NCBI GenBank assembly: GCA_030691985.1
Contig: JAUYDB010000243.1
Span: 1-6,053, forward strand
Length of the DNA: 6,053 nt
Origin: Candidatus Omnitrophota bacterium
Lineage (GTDB): Bacteria > Omnitrophota > Gorgyraeia > 2-01-FULL-45-10
Reading direction: 5' to 3'
In this document: positions 1 to 5,970 of the stretch, piece after piece
Numbering within the stretch: position 1 is the first letter of the stretch
Layout of the letters: every line of letters begins with the position of its first letter
The notes under the pieces: generated by a model
Told to the model about the DNA's origin: nothing
Databases searched by the model: none
The model's input: the letters and a program-made list of their open reading frames with translations, nothing else
Translations under genes and position numbers: made by a program

Positions 1-4
1 CGGA

Positions 5-113
5 GGGGAGAGGGAATTGCTGCTTTGAAATTCCATACCAGAACTTAAACTATATTTTCCTCTCCCCCTTTAGGGGGAGAGGACTAAGGTGAGGGGGAAA
101 TCACGCCGATTGG
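5..113 (-). repeat. Composite hairpin repeat, left copy
   Basis: Lies just downstream of lemA, in opposite orientation to the copy at the right end of the window. On the minus strand it reads, in order: an AATC-GGCGT-GATT mini-hairpin (100-111), ATTTCCCCCTCACCTTA (85-101), a perfect 10-bp hairpin CCTCTCCCCC / GGGGGAGAGG with a 4-nt loop (59-82), a 40-nt spacer, and AATTCCCTCTCCCC (5-18). It may continue beyond the window edge. No coding capacity or T-tract after the hairpin is seen; it could still act as a transcription terminator for lemA. Confidence 0.75.
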
Positions 114-132
114 CACGTTGGACACGAGTGGT

Positions 133-693
133 TCATTTAAGACCCAAATCGACTTTTGGGACTTCTCTTTCGGAGCTATCCGTAATCTCAAAAAGTTCCG
201 CGCTTGTAAAGCCGAAAATTTTCGCTATTATGCCGGCCGGAAAGACCTGCTGGGCAATATTGAACCTGGTCGCTATATCATTATAGAACTGGCGCGCGAA
301 CCCGATGCGGTTCTCCGTGGATGATAACTCTTCCTGTAATCTCGCCACATTTTGGTTGGATTTGAGATCCGGATAGCTTTCAGCCAATGCGAATAGCTGC
401 CGGAGAACTCCTGTCAGCGCGTTCTCCTGCGCCGCCTTCTCGGCTATCCCTTGAGCGGATATAGCCCTGTTGCGAGCCTCGATGACCTGTATTAACGTCG
501 TTTGTTCAAATTTCATAGCCCCCTTCACGGTCTCGACAAGGTTCGGTATCAGGTCGTGCCGCCTTTTCAGCTGCACGTCTATCTGCTTCCAGCCGTTGAG
601 GACCTGGTTCTTTAATAAAACCAGCTTATTGAACGCGGCGACGATCCACAATATTAAAACCGCCGCTGCCGCAACGATAATCCATATAACCAT
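133..693 (-). CDS. lemA: LemA family membrane-anchored protein
   Basis: A 186-residue protein with one N-terminal membrane segment (about residues 2-20) followed by a helical, coiled-coil-like body. Family signatures are NKLVLLKNQVLNGWKQIDVQ (22-41), RRHDLIPNLVETVKG at 44-58, ARNRAISAQ at 73-81, ESYPDLKSNQN at 105-115, LQEELSSTENRIGFARQFYND at 119-139, and FPAGIIAKIFGF at 151-162 with a closing EREVPKV. This matches the usual LemA length of 180-190. The biochemical role of LemA proteins is not established; they are often found near HtpX proteases or TPM-domain proteins. I take the ATG at 693, which has AGGGAGG just upstream (4-nt spacing to GGAGG). The frame extends 27 more codons to 774 but that stretch is intergenic repeat. 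It lies 77 nt after lysC, so co-transcription is possible but weaker than within the operon. No partner gene is visible downstream in the window. Confidence 0.93.
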   Translation of the reverse strand: MVIWIIVAAAAVLILWIVAAFNKLVLLKNQVLNGWKQIDVQLKRRHDLIPNLVETVKGAMKFEQTTLIQVIEARNRAISAQGIAEKAAQENALTGVLRQLFALAESYPDLKSNQNVARLQEELSSTENRIGFARQFYNDIATRFNIAQQVFPAGIIAKIFGFTSAELFEITDSSEREVPKVDLGLK

Positions 694-704
694 AGAACCT
701 CCCT
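694..704 (-). promoter_or_regulatory. lemA ribosome binding site
   Basis: AGGGAGG at 698-704 lies 4 nt before the ATG at 693. It fixes the lemA start and excludes the longer frame that runs through the upstream repeat. Confidence 0.75.
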
Positions 705-721
705 TATTATAGAAACGCTTT

Positions 722-764
722 CCGTTTACCGTACACGGTACACGGTAAACGGTTAACGGTAAAC
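722..764. repeat. Mosaic inverted repeat between lysC and lemA
   Basis: CCGTTTACCGT (722-732) and ACGGTAAACGG (742-752) form an 11-bp stem with a 9-nt loop. An additional GGTTAACGGTAAAC follows to 764, repeating the GGTAAAC core directly. It occupies more than half of the 77-nt intergenic gap and begins 7 nt after the lysC stop on the transcript. No T-tract follows the hairpin, so it is not a classical terminator. Its in-frame reading gives the false LemA extension. Confidence 0.7.
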
Positions 765-770
765 ATAAAG

Positions 771-1250
771 TCACTTCTTCGACAGCCCGAACTTCTCATG
801 AATAGCCCTTACCGCTTTTTCCGCGTGAATTTTTCTGACCACGCAGGATATCTTTATTTCGCTGGTGGATATCATCTCTATATTAATGTTTTCTTCCGCC
901 AGCGCCTCGAACATGCTGGCCGCGACACCGGAGTGGCTTTTCATGCCTATACCTACCACAGAAACCTTCGCTATATCTTTATCGAATGCCACAGCACCGG
1001 CTGCTATCTTATTCGATATCTCTTTCGCGACCCTGATCGTCTTATTCAAGTCCACGCCCGGCACAGTAAATGATACGTCGGTCGCCCCTGTCCTCGAGAC
1101 GTTCTGCACTATCATATCGACGTTTATATCCTCTTTGGCTATCTCCTTAAATATTTTAGCCGCTATGCCCGGCTTGTCAGGAACATCGCAAATTGTGACC
1201 TTGGCCTCATCTTTGTTCAAAGCAACGCCCGAAACCACCGTATCTTCCAT
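771..1250 (-). CDS. Predicted LysC beta subunit from an internal start (ACT domains only)
   Basis: An in-frame ATG at residue 249 of LysC (MEDTVVSGVAL) would make a 159-residue protein holding only the two ACT domains. It is preceded by a full AAGGAGG Shine-Dalgarno sequence with 8 nt spacing, at least as good a ribosome binding site as those of the annotated genes here. In Bacillus subtilis, Corynebacterium and some others, lysC encodes alpha and an in-frame overlapping beta subunit that starts at almost the same place (near residue 246-250) and assembles as alpha2beta2. The position, the site strength and the residual protein matching the known beta length (about 160) make the same arrangement likely. 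The caveat is that the Shine-Dalgarno bases also encode Lys-Glu-Val, so they could be coincidental. Confidence 0.6.
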   Translation of the reverse strand: MEDTVVSGVALNKDEAKVTICDVPDKPGIAAKIFKEIAKEDINVDMIVQNVSRTGATDVSFTVPGVDLNKTIRVAKEISNKIAAGAVAFDKDIAKVSVVGIGMKSHSGVAASMFEALAEENINIEMISTSEIKISCVVRKIHAEKAVRAIHEKFGLSKK

Positions 1251-1994
1251 AGCCTTTACCTCCTTGGAAATTATGGTGCCGACTTTATTTGAGAAACTTG
1301 ACCTCACATGTATCGGGACTCCGAATTTCATCGCGAATTCTATCGAGCGCGGCTGAAGAACCTGGGCGCCGAGCGATGCAAGCTCAAACATCTCCTCATA
1401 GCTTATCCGGTCCAGCTTCCGCGCGTCTTTTACTATCCGCGGGTCCGCCGTAAATACTCCCTCGACGTCAGTATACATCTCACAAGAACCGGCGTCGAGA
1501 ACCTTGGCAAGCGCCACGGCGGTCAAGTTGGAGCCGCCCCTGCCCAATGTGGTTATATCCTGATTAAGGTTCACGCCCTGAAATCCCGCGACTATGACTA
1601 TCTTGTCACTATTGAGCTCCTCGACTATGCGCTTCGCGTTTATGTCTATTATCCTGGCTTTCGTGAAGGCGTTGTCTGTTATTATGCCCACCTGGGCGCC
1701 GGTAAAGGAGATCGCGTCCTCGCCGAACTTGTGAATCGCCATGGTAAGAAGCGCGCAGGAAACCTGTTCACCCGTTGAAATCAGCATATCGAGCTCGCGT
1801 TCGTTGGGGTGCTCGGTAATCTTATGGGCGAGCCTTATCAGCTCATCGGTAGAGTCGCCGAGAGCGGATACGACCACCACGACATTATAGCCATCTTTTT
1901 TGGTCTTGACGACCTTTTTGGCCGCGTTCCGGATTCTATCCACATCGGCAACGCTTGTGCCGCCGTATTTTTGAACGATTATAGTTTTTGCCAT
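771..1994 (-). CDS. lysC: Aspartate kinase with two C-terminal ACT domains
   Basis: Phosphorylates L-aspartate with ATP to 4-phospho-L-aspartate, opening the lysine, threonine and methionine branch; cytoplasmic. The 407-residue protein has an N-terminal amino-acid kinase domain (about 1-240) with KYGGTSV at 9-15 (catalytic K9), SALGDSTDELI at 43-53, STGEQVS at 73-79, GRGGSN at 151-156 and YTDVEGVFTADPR at 174-186. Two ACT domains follow (about 265-330 with VPDKPGIAAKIF, and 343-405 with VGIGMKSHSGVAASMF and SEIKISCVV), the usual site of lysine and/or threonine feedback inhibition. Length equals the Bacillus LysC alpha subunit (about 408). Start ATG has AAAGGG 6 nt upstream within the preceding gene. 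Oddities: position 156 is Asn where most family members have Asp (GRGGSD), and a strong internal start at residue 249 suggests an additional beta subunit. Confidence 0.96.
   Translation of the reverse strand: MAKTIIVQKYGGTSVADVDRIRNAAKKVVKTKKDGYNVVVVVSALGDSTDELIRLAHKITEHPNERELDMLISTGEQVSCALLTMAIHKFGEDAISFTGAQVGIITDNAFTKARIIDINAKRIVEELNSDKIVIVAGFQGVNLNQDITTLGRGGSNLTAVALAKVLDAGSCEMYTDVEGVFTADPRIVKDARKLDRISYEEMFELASLGAQVLQPRSIEFAMKFGVPIHVRSSFSNKVGTIISKEVKAMEDTVVSGVALNKDEAKVTICDVPDKPGIAAKIFKEIAKEDINVDMIVQNVSRTGATDVSFTVPGVDLNKTIRVAKEISNKIAAGAVAFDKDIAKVSVVGIGMKSHSGVAASMFEALAEENINIEMISTSEIKISCVVRKIHAEKAVRAIHEKFGLSKK
1251..1265 (-). promoter_or_regulatory. Internal Shine-Dalgarno within lysC
   Basis: AAGGAGG at 1259-1265, then 8 nt, then an in-frame ATG at 1250. 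This is a near-ideal ribosome binding site inside a coding region, at the junction between the kinase domain and the ACT domains. Confidence 0.65.
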
Positions 1995-2006
1995 ATCATG
2001 CCCTTT
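1995..2006 (-). promoter_or_regulatory. lysC ribosome binding site
   Basis: AAAGGG at 2001-2006 lies 6 nt before the ATG at 1994. It sits in the last codons of cstA, whose TGA is one nucleotide from the lysC start. Confidence 0.65.
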
Positions 2007-3594
2007 TTAATTTACGCCTCGCCCATTTATGCACTTCCGCTATCATCGCGAAAGCGAGGGCAAGCAAGGCCGCATCTATACCGGCCAGAAACCAATCCCC
2101 GCTTTTAACGAACTTACCGAGCTGCCACACAAGCGCGCCTACGGTTGTGACAAGCATAAAGACTGCCGGCACAAGCGTGTATTTTATGTGCTTCCCGCAG
2201 CTTAAAAGCCAGCTCGATATGACAACGAGCGTCAGCGCGGCAACAAGCTGATTCGCCGCCCCGAATATCGGCCATATCTTCTTCCATTCACCGGTAAGCG
2301 CTATCCATCCGGACGCCAACACTATCAGTATCGTCGCCATATACCTGTCCAGCGTCCCGAACAGTTCCTGCAATATATATCGCGCTATCCTGGTCGATGT
2401 GTCAAGCGTTGTAAGTATAAATGAGTTTAAAAGTATTATCGCGATAAAGGCTCCGTGTTTTCCCAGTATAAACCTGGTAAGAAAACCGAATCCTTCGCCA
2501 AACACATTGACCGGCCCACCCTTCATAAGGGCAATCTTCAATTCGCTAAAACCCCCAAAACCTCCGGCCACCGATATTATAGCTACCACGGCCACCAGCG
2601 CCTCTACCACCATGGCGCCATAACCTATCCGTTTAACATCGCGCTCGCTCGATATCTGTTTAGATGTAGTGCCCGCGGCGACAAGAGAATGAAATCCGGA
2701 TATTGCCCCGCACGCGATCGTCACAAATAACATCGGCCAGAGCGGGCCCTCGGCCGTTCGATAGTCAGTAAAGGCAGGTGTCGTAAAATCAGGCCTGGCC
2801 GTCAAAACGCCGAAAATCCCTGCCGCGATACCGAAGAATAGAAGATAGCTTGACAGATAGTCTCGCGGCTGCAGCAGGATATTCACCGGCAACACAGACG
2901 CAAAGAAGCAATAGACAAGCAATACAAGCGTCCAAATAAGCGCTTCATACCCCTTCGGCAATATGACCGGGAAGGACTGGCCTAAAAATATCAATCCTGC
3001 CAGCAAGGAAAGCCCGATAACCGTTGAGAGCGCCAGATTTATTCTCAGCATGTATATCAGAATGCCGACAACCACGGCGGCCGGTATGAGGCCTAATGAA
3101 GGAATGACCACCCTCGGATCCACGATGAAAGTATCAACGCAGAAATAGGTAAACACGCTCACGACTACGACCAGCGCCAGGAGCACAAACCACGAGAATA
3201 TGAGCCGCGCGCGCCTCGAGACCATCTCTTCCGAGATATCGGCTATCGAGTTGCCTTGATATCGTATCGACAAAAGAAGCGACGCGGCATCGTGAATGCC
3301 TCCTATAAAGATCGTTCCGACGAGCACAAATAAGACGGCCGGCCCCCAGCCCCAAAGGCCTACGGCTATTATAGGCCCTATGACCGGACCGGCGCCCGCT
3401 ATCGATGAAAAGTGGTGGCCGAACAACACGAGCCAGTGTTTGGCGGGGACATAGTCAACGCCGTCATGCTGTGTGTGGGCGGGCGTGGCCCTCTTCGGGT
3501 CTGTCCCGATAAATTTTTCAAAAGCGGTCCCGTAAAACCTGTAGCCCAGCCATAGAACACCGGCTGAAACTGATAGAAAGACTAAAGAATTCAC
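1996..3594 (-). CDS. cstA: CstA-family carbon starvation / pyruvate or peptide transporter
   Basis: A 532-residue polytopic inner-membrane protein. Family motifs are YVPAKHWLVLFGHHFSSIAG (48-67, with FGHHF at 58-62), GAGPVIGPI, GGIHD at 98-102, ACGAISGFHSLVAAGTTSKQI around 294-314, LTTLDTSTRIARYILQE at 394-410 and IWPIFGAANQLVAALTL at 440-456. Many hydrophobic stretches indicate well over ten membrane segments. Characterised relatives (E. coli CstA and BtsT, about 700 residues) import pyruvate, and CstA has been linked to peptide uptake. This protein belongs to the shorter class and lacks much of the long C-terminal part. Translation starts at GTG (3594) with AGGGG 8 nt upstream; the two nearby ATGs run straight into a stop. 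It begins 4 nt after the kinase-like gene and ends 1 nt before lysC, so it is embedded in the amino-acid operon. Substrate cannot be read from sequence. Confidence 0.9.
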   Translation of the reverse strand: MNSLVFLSVSAGVLWLGYRFYGTAFEKFIGTDPKRATPAHTQHDGVDYVPAKHWLVLFGHHFSSIAGAGPVIGPIIAVGLWGWGPAVLFVLVGTIFIGGIHDAASLLLSIRYQGNSIADISEEMVSRRARLIFSWFVLLALVVVVSVFTYFCVDTFIVDPRVVIPSLGLIPAAVVVGILIYMLRINLALSTVIGLSLLAGLIFLGQSFPVILPKGYEALIWTLVLLVYCFFASVLPVNILLQPRDYLSSYLLFFGIAAGIFGVLTARPDFTTPAFTDYRTAEGPLWPMLFVTIACGAISGFHSLVAAGTTSKQISSERDVKRIGYGAMVVEALVAVVAIISVAGGFGGFSELKIALMKGGPVNVFGEGFGFLTRFILGKHGAFIAIILLNSFILTTLDTSTRIARYILQELFGTLDRYMATILIVLASGWIALTGEWKKIWPIFGAANQLVAALTLVVISSWLLSCGKHIKYTLVPAVFMLVTTVGALVWQLGKFVKSGDWFLAGIDAALLALAFAMIAEVHKWARRKLKRA

Positions 3595-3607
3595 ATCATC
3601 ATCCCCT
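3595..3607 (-). promoter_or_regulatory. Ribosome binding site deciding the GTG start of cstA
   Basis: AGGGG at 3603-3607 is 8 nt from GTG at 3594. Two ATG triplets closer to it (3599 and 3596) share a frame that ends at once in TGA, so GTG is the start that gives the CstA protein. Confidence 0.7.
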
Positions 3608-4804
3608 GATCAATTTATCGGTTAACGCCGACCCTGACTTAAATACAACTTTACTTGAAGCGGCGTTAGCTTCGCTGTAAGCGTCAAAACCGTTATGGCC
3701 GATACGCTTACCCGACATAACAAACGGCGCGGGATCGGAAACGTGCGTCTTAACAGACACGGGTGTGGCGTGGTCCGCGAGGACCATGATCCTGTAATCC
3801 GCCTGGTTTTTAAGAAAATTCCATACCGCGCCGACGACAAACTTATCAAAATTCTCAATAGCCGTTATCTTGGCCCTGACGTCGCCGTTATGCCCCGCCT
3901 CGTCCGGAGCCTCAACATGGACAAAGACAAAGTCTTTTTCTTTCAAGAAGTTCACGGCATAAACGCCTTTTCCCTGATAGTTAGTGTCATAATATCCGGT
4001 AACGCCCGGAACATTTATAAGCTCGAGCCCTGTAAGCCTGCCTATCCCGTTGACAAGATCTACCGCCGAGATTACGCCGCCTTCTAAGCCGAATATGCCT
4101 TTGAAGCTCGGCATATTGGGATTTGTGCCCTGGCCCCACAACCATATCATATTCGCGGGATTCTCTCCGAGGTCAATCCTCACCTTGTTTATCTCGCTCT
4201 TCTCAAGGGCCTTGCGCGAATCCTCCATGAGCTGTATCAATATGCCCGCCCCGCGGCCTTTAGGAAGATTCTTTGAGATGCTCTTTCCTGTGATATCGTG
4301 AGGAGGCACACACGATGCCTTGAGCAGGTCTTTCACTTCGCCTTCAGACCTCGTCTTTATCACGAGAAGGTTGCGGTAGCTCTTGCCGTGATAAAATTTC
4401 AGGATTGAGGAACCCATGGCCTTGTCCAGATACTCCATAATCGCTTTAGACTCTTTTTCCTTGATATGGCCCGCGCTGTAATCGGCCATAGTGTCGTTGG
4501 CAGTCGTTACGAGGTTGCACCTGAACGCGACTTCATCAGGCCCGATATCCACTCCGATATTCGCGGCCTCAAGCGGGCCCCTGCCGCTATAGTATATTTT
4601 AGGGTCATATCCGAGGATCGAAAGGTTCGCCACGTCGCTGGCGGGCTTCATGCCCCTGGGGATGGTCTTGACAAGGCCGATCTGCCCTTTTTTAACTATA
4701 TCGTTCATGTTCGTAATCTTCGCGACTTCTAAAGGTGTTTTATTATCAAGCTCCGGCACAGGATAATCGCTCATCCCGTCGCCTACAAGAATGGCATATT
4801 TCAT
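3599..4804 (-). CDS. ApgM-family phosphoglycerate mutase homologue, probable homoserine kinase
   Basis: A 401-residue member of the alkaline-phosphatase/iPGM superfamily of metalloenzymes, of the archaeal ApgM type. Visible active-site features are D9 in GDGMSD, the probable phospho-acceptor serine S56 in KPASDVANLSILGYDP, YYSGRGPLEAA at 71-81, the WLWGQG box at 221-226, HVEAPDEAGHNGD at 296-308 and LADHATPVSVKTH at 342-354. All expected metal-ligand Asp and His positions look intact, so it should be active. Family knowledge: bacterial members next to threonine genes form a subgroup called proposed homoserine kinase (TIGR02535), thought to replace ThrB. Here it overlaps thrC by 4 nt and is co-directional with lysC, which favours homoserine phosphorylation over glycolysis. 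The start ATG has AAGGAG 8 nt upstream, inside the end of thrC. The alternative is a genuine 2,3-bisphosphoglycerate-independent phosphoglycerate mutase. Family is certain; substrate is inferred from context. Confidence 0.85.
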   Translation of the reverse strand: MKYAILVGDGMSDYPVPELDNKTPLEVAKITNMNDIVKKGQIGLVKTIPRGMKPASDVANLSILGYDPKIYYSGRGPLEAANIGVDIGPDEVAFRCNLVTTANDTMADYSAGHIKEKESKAIMEYLDKAMGSSILKFYHGKSYRNLLVIKTRSEGEVKDLLKASCVPPHDITGKSISKNLPKGRGAGILIQLMEDSRKALEKSEINKVRIDLGENPANMIWLWGQGTNPNMPSFKGIFGLEGGVISAVDLVNGIGRLTGLELINVPGVTGYYDTNYQGKGVYAVNFLKEKDFVFVHVEAPDEAGHNGDVRAKITAIENFDKFVVGAVWNFLKNQADYRIMVLADHATPVSVKTHVSDPAPFVMSGKRIGHNGFDAYSEANAASSKVVFKSGSALTDKLIRG

Positions 4805-5877
4805 AACCCTATCTCCTTCAACACCAGATCAATTCTTGGCTCCAGGACCTTTAGCTTCTCAGCGCACGCTATCGCCCTGTCCGGATCTTTCAGTCCATGG
4901 CCTGTCAGGACGCAGACGATCCGTATTCGTCGTTCGTCGTTCGTCGTTCGTCGTTCGTTAAAGAACCCCTGTTTTGCGAGTTTTAAAATCCCGGCGACGC
5001 TTGCCGCGCTGGCCGGCTCGGCAAAGACGCCTTCTTTCGCGGCAAGCAATTTATAAGCGGCCAGTATCTCGTCGTCCGACACCATGTCTATAAGGCCTCC
5101 GGATTCGTCACGCGCCGCCTCCGCTTGTTTCCAACTCGCGGGATTGCCTATTTTGATAGCGGTCGCGATTGTTTTAGGGTCCTTAACCGGATGCCTAAGG
5201 ACTATCGGCGCGGACCCTGCCGCCTGGAATCCAAGCATCTTAGGCAGGATTTTACTGATACCATGGGCCTTATATTCCTTGTAACCCTTCCAGTATGCTG
5301 TCATGTTTCCGGCGTTACCTACGGGAATAGCGTGAAAATCGGGCGCGTCACCAAGCGCATCGCATATCTCAAACGAACCGGTCTTCTGGCCTTCTATCCT
5401 GTATGGATTTATGGAATTGACCAAGGTTATCGGATGTTTGCGGGTTATCTCTTTCACTAAAGTCAACGCTTCATCAAAATTTCCTTTTATGGCAATCACT
5501 TTTGAACCATGGATCAGGGCCTGCGAAAGTTTTCCAAGCGCAATAGCGCCTTCGGGAATCAGCACTATAGATTCTATCCCTGCCCTTGCGGAATAACAGG
5601 ATGCCGACGCCGAGGTGTTACCGGTCGACGCGCACATAACCGCCTTAGAGCCTTCTTCAAGCGCTTTCGATATCGTCAGGGTCATCCCCCTATCCTTGAA
5701 TGATCCTGTAGGGTTCAGGCCTTCACACTTCAGATAGACCTCTATCCCATCCCCCATGAGTTTGCTTAAATGGCATGCAAAGAGAAGAGGAGTGTTGCCT
5801 TCTTTTAAAGTCACTACCGGCGTCTTATCCGTCACCGGAAGGAACTTCCTGTATTGTTCAATTATCCCGTTCCACAT
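4801..5877 (-). CDS. thrC: Threonine synthase, PLP-dependent
   Basis: Catalyses O-phospho-L-homoserine to L-threonine plus phosphate, the last step of threonine synthesis, in the cytoplasm. The 358-residue protein has the family's N-terminus (a WNGIIEQYRKFLP-like start followed by LKEGNTPL). It carries the PLP-binding lysine K61 in GSFKDRGM, the STGNTSAS loop at 84-91, PVGNAGN at 185-191 that cradles the PLP phosphate, and a C-terminal VLTGHGLKDPD at 323-333. Length matches the short ThrC class of about 350 residues. I chose the ATG at 5877 because GGAG lies 5 nt upstream and homology starts there. The frame stays open for 32 more codons to a TTG at 5973, but that part is repeat DNA. The stop overlaps the next gene's start (ATGA). 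Oddity: residues 307-317 (NERRTTNDERR) are encoded by a 7-nt tandem repeat and lengthen a normally short loop before the VCVLTG strand. Identification is very secure. Confidence 0.95.
   Translation of the reverse strand: MWNGIIEQYRKFLPVTDKTPVVTLKEGNTPLLFACHLSKLMGDGIEVYLKCEGLNPTGSFKDRGMTLTISKALEEGSKAVMCASTGNTSASASCYSARAGIESIVLIPEGAIALGKLSQALIHGSKVIAIKGNFDEALTLVKEITRKHPITLVNSINPYRIEGQKTGSFEICDALGDAPDFHAIPVGNAGNMTAYWKGYKEYKAHGISKILPKMLGFQAAGSAPIVLRHPVKDPKTIATAIKIGNPASWKQAEAARDESGGLIDMVSDDEILAAYKLLAAKEGVFAEPASAASVAGILKLAKQGFFNERRTTNDERRIRIVCVLTGHGLKDPDRAIACAEKLKVLEPRIDLVLKEIGL
4805..4818 (-). promoter_or_regulatory. Ribosome binding site of the ApgM-like gene
   Basis: AAGGAG at 4813-4818 lies 8 nt before the ATG at 4804 and within the last codons of thrC, so the ribosome finishing thrC should reload on it. 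Confidence 0.75.
4926..4959. repeat. 7-nt tandem repeat inside thrC
   Basis: Four perfect CGTTCGT units (4931-4958) with a partial fifth at 4926-4930. On the coding strand they encode residues 307-317 of ThrC (NERRTTNDERR). Because the period is 7, the array gives the same cyclic heptapeptide (TNDERRT) in every frame of that strand and contains no stop in any of the six frames. Confidence 0.85.
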
Positions 5878-5886
5878 ATGCGCTCC
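5878..5886 (-). promoter_or_regulatory. thrC ribosome binding site
   Basis: GGAG at 5883-5886 (minus strand) is followed by 5 nt and then ATG at 5877. This decides the start, excluding the TTG-initiated extension to 5973 whose codons fall in a palindromic repeat. Confidence 0.75.
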
Positions 5887-5905
5887 AACAAACACGGGAA
5901 ATAGG

Positions 5906-5961
5906 GGGACACAATACCTATTCCCTTTAGATTTTGTGCAAGGAAATAGGTATTGTGTCCC
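5906..5961. repeat. REP-like palindrome upstream of thrC
   Basis: GGGACACAATACCTATT (5906-5922) is matched by its exact reverse complement at 5945-5961. After one mismatch, four more base pairs extend the stem to 22 positions around a 12-nt loop. A partial extra copy of the arm's GGGAAATAGG edge lies at 5896-5905. From memory this class of palindrome resembles those associated with REP-associated (Y1/IS200-like) transposases; no such transposase gene is in the window. It lies 28 nt from the thrC start and could form a leader hairpin in the thrC mRNA. Confidence 0.7.
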
Positions 5962-5970
5962 ATAGCTGTC

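Larger units (their letters stand above)
133..5877 (-). other. Predicted operon thrC - ApgM-like - cstA - lysC (- lemA)
   Basis: All five genes lie on the same strand. thrC and the kinase-like gene overlap by 4 nt (ATGA). The next junctions are 4 nt and 1 nt, and each downstream Shine-Dalgarno sequence lies inside the end of the preceding gene, which is typical of translational coupling. The lysC to lemA gap is 77 nt and contains a repeat, so membership of lemA is uncertain. No convincing promoter could be assigned upstream of thrC. Confidence 0.75.

Noticed and set aside
59..82. Rho-independent terminator of lemA
   Set aside because: The hairpin is strong, but on the transcript it is followed by AAAATATAG and not a U-tract, and the same hairpin occurs upstream of thrC as part of a repeat. 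Terminator function remains possible but is not supported directly.
694..774. N-terminal extension of LemA from ATG 774
   Set aside because: It overlaps the lysC stop and the intergenic repeat, and the strong Shine-Dalgarno and membrane segment fit ATG 693.
1308..1778. Plus-strand open frame of 156 codons within lysC
   Set aside because: It is antisense to conserved LysC sequence, has no recognisable domain, and is explained by codon composition of the real gene. The same applies to all other plus-strand frames.
4926..4959. Possible CRISPR-like or protein-binding iteron array
   Set aside because: The units are 7 nt, directly adjacent, without spacers, and lie inside a coding region.
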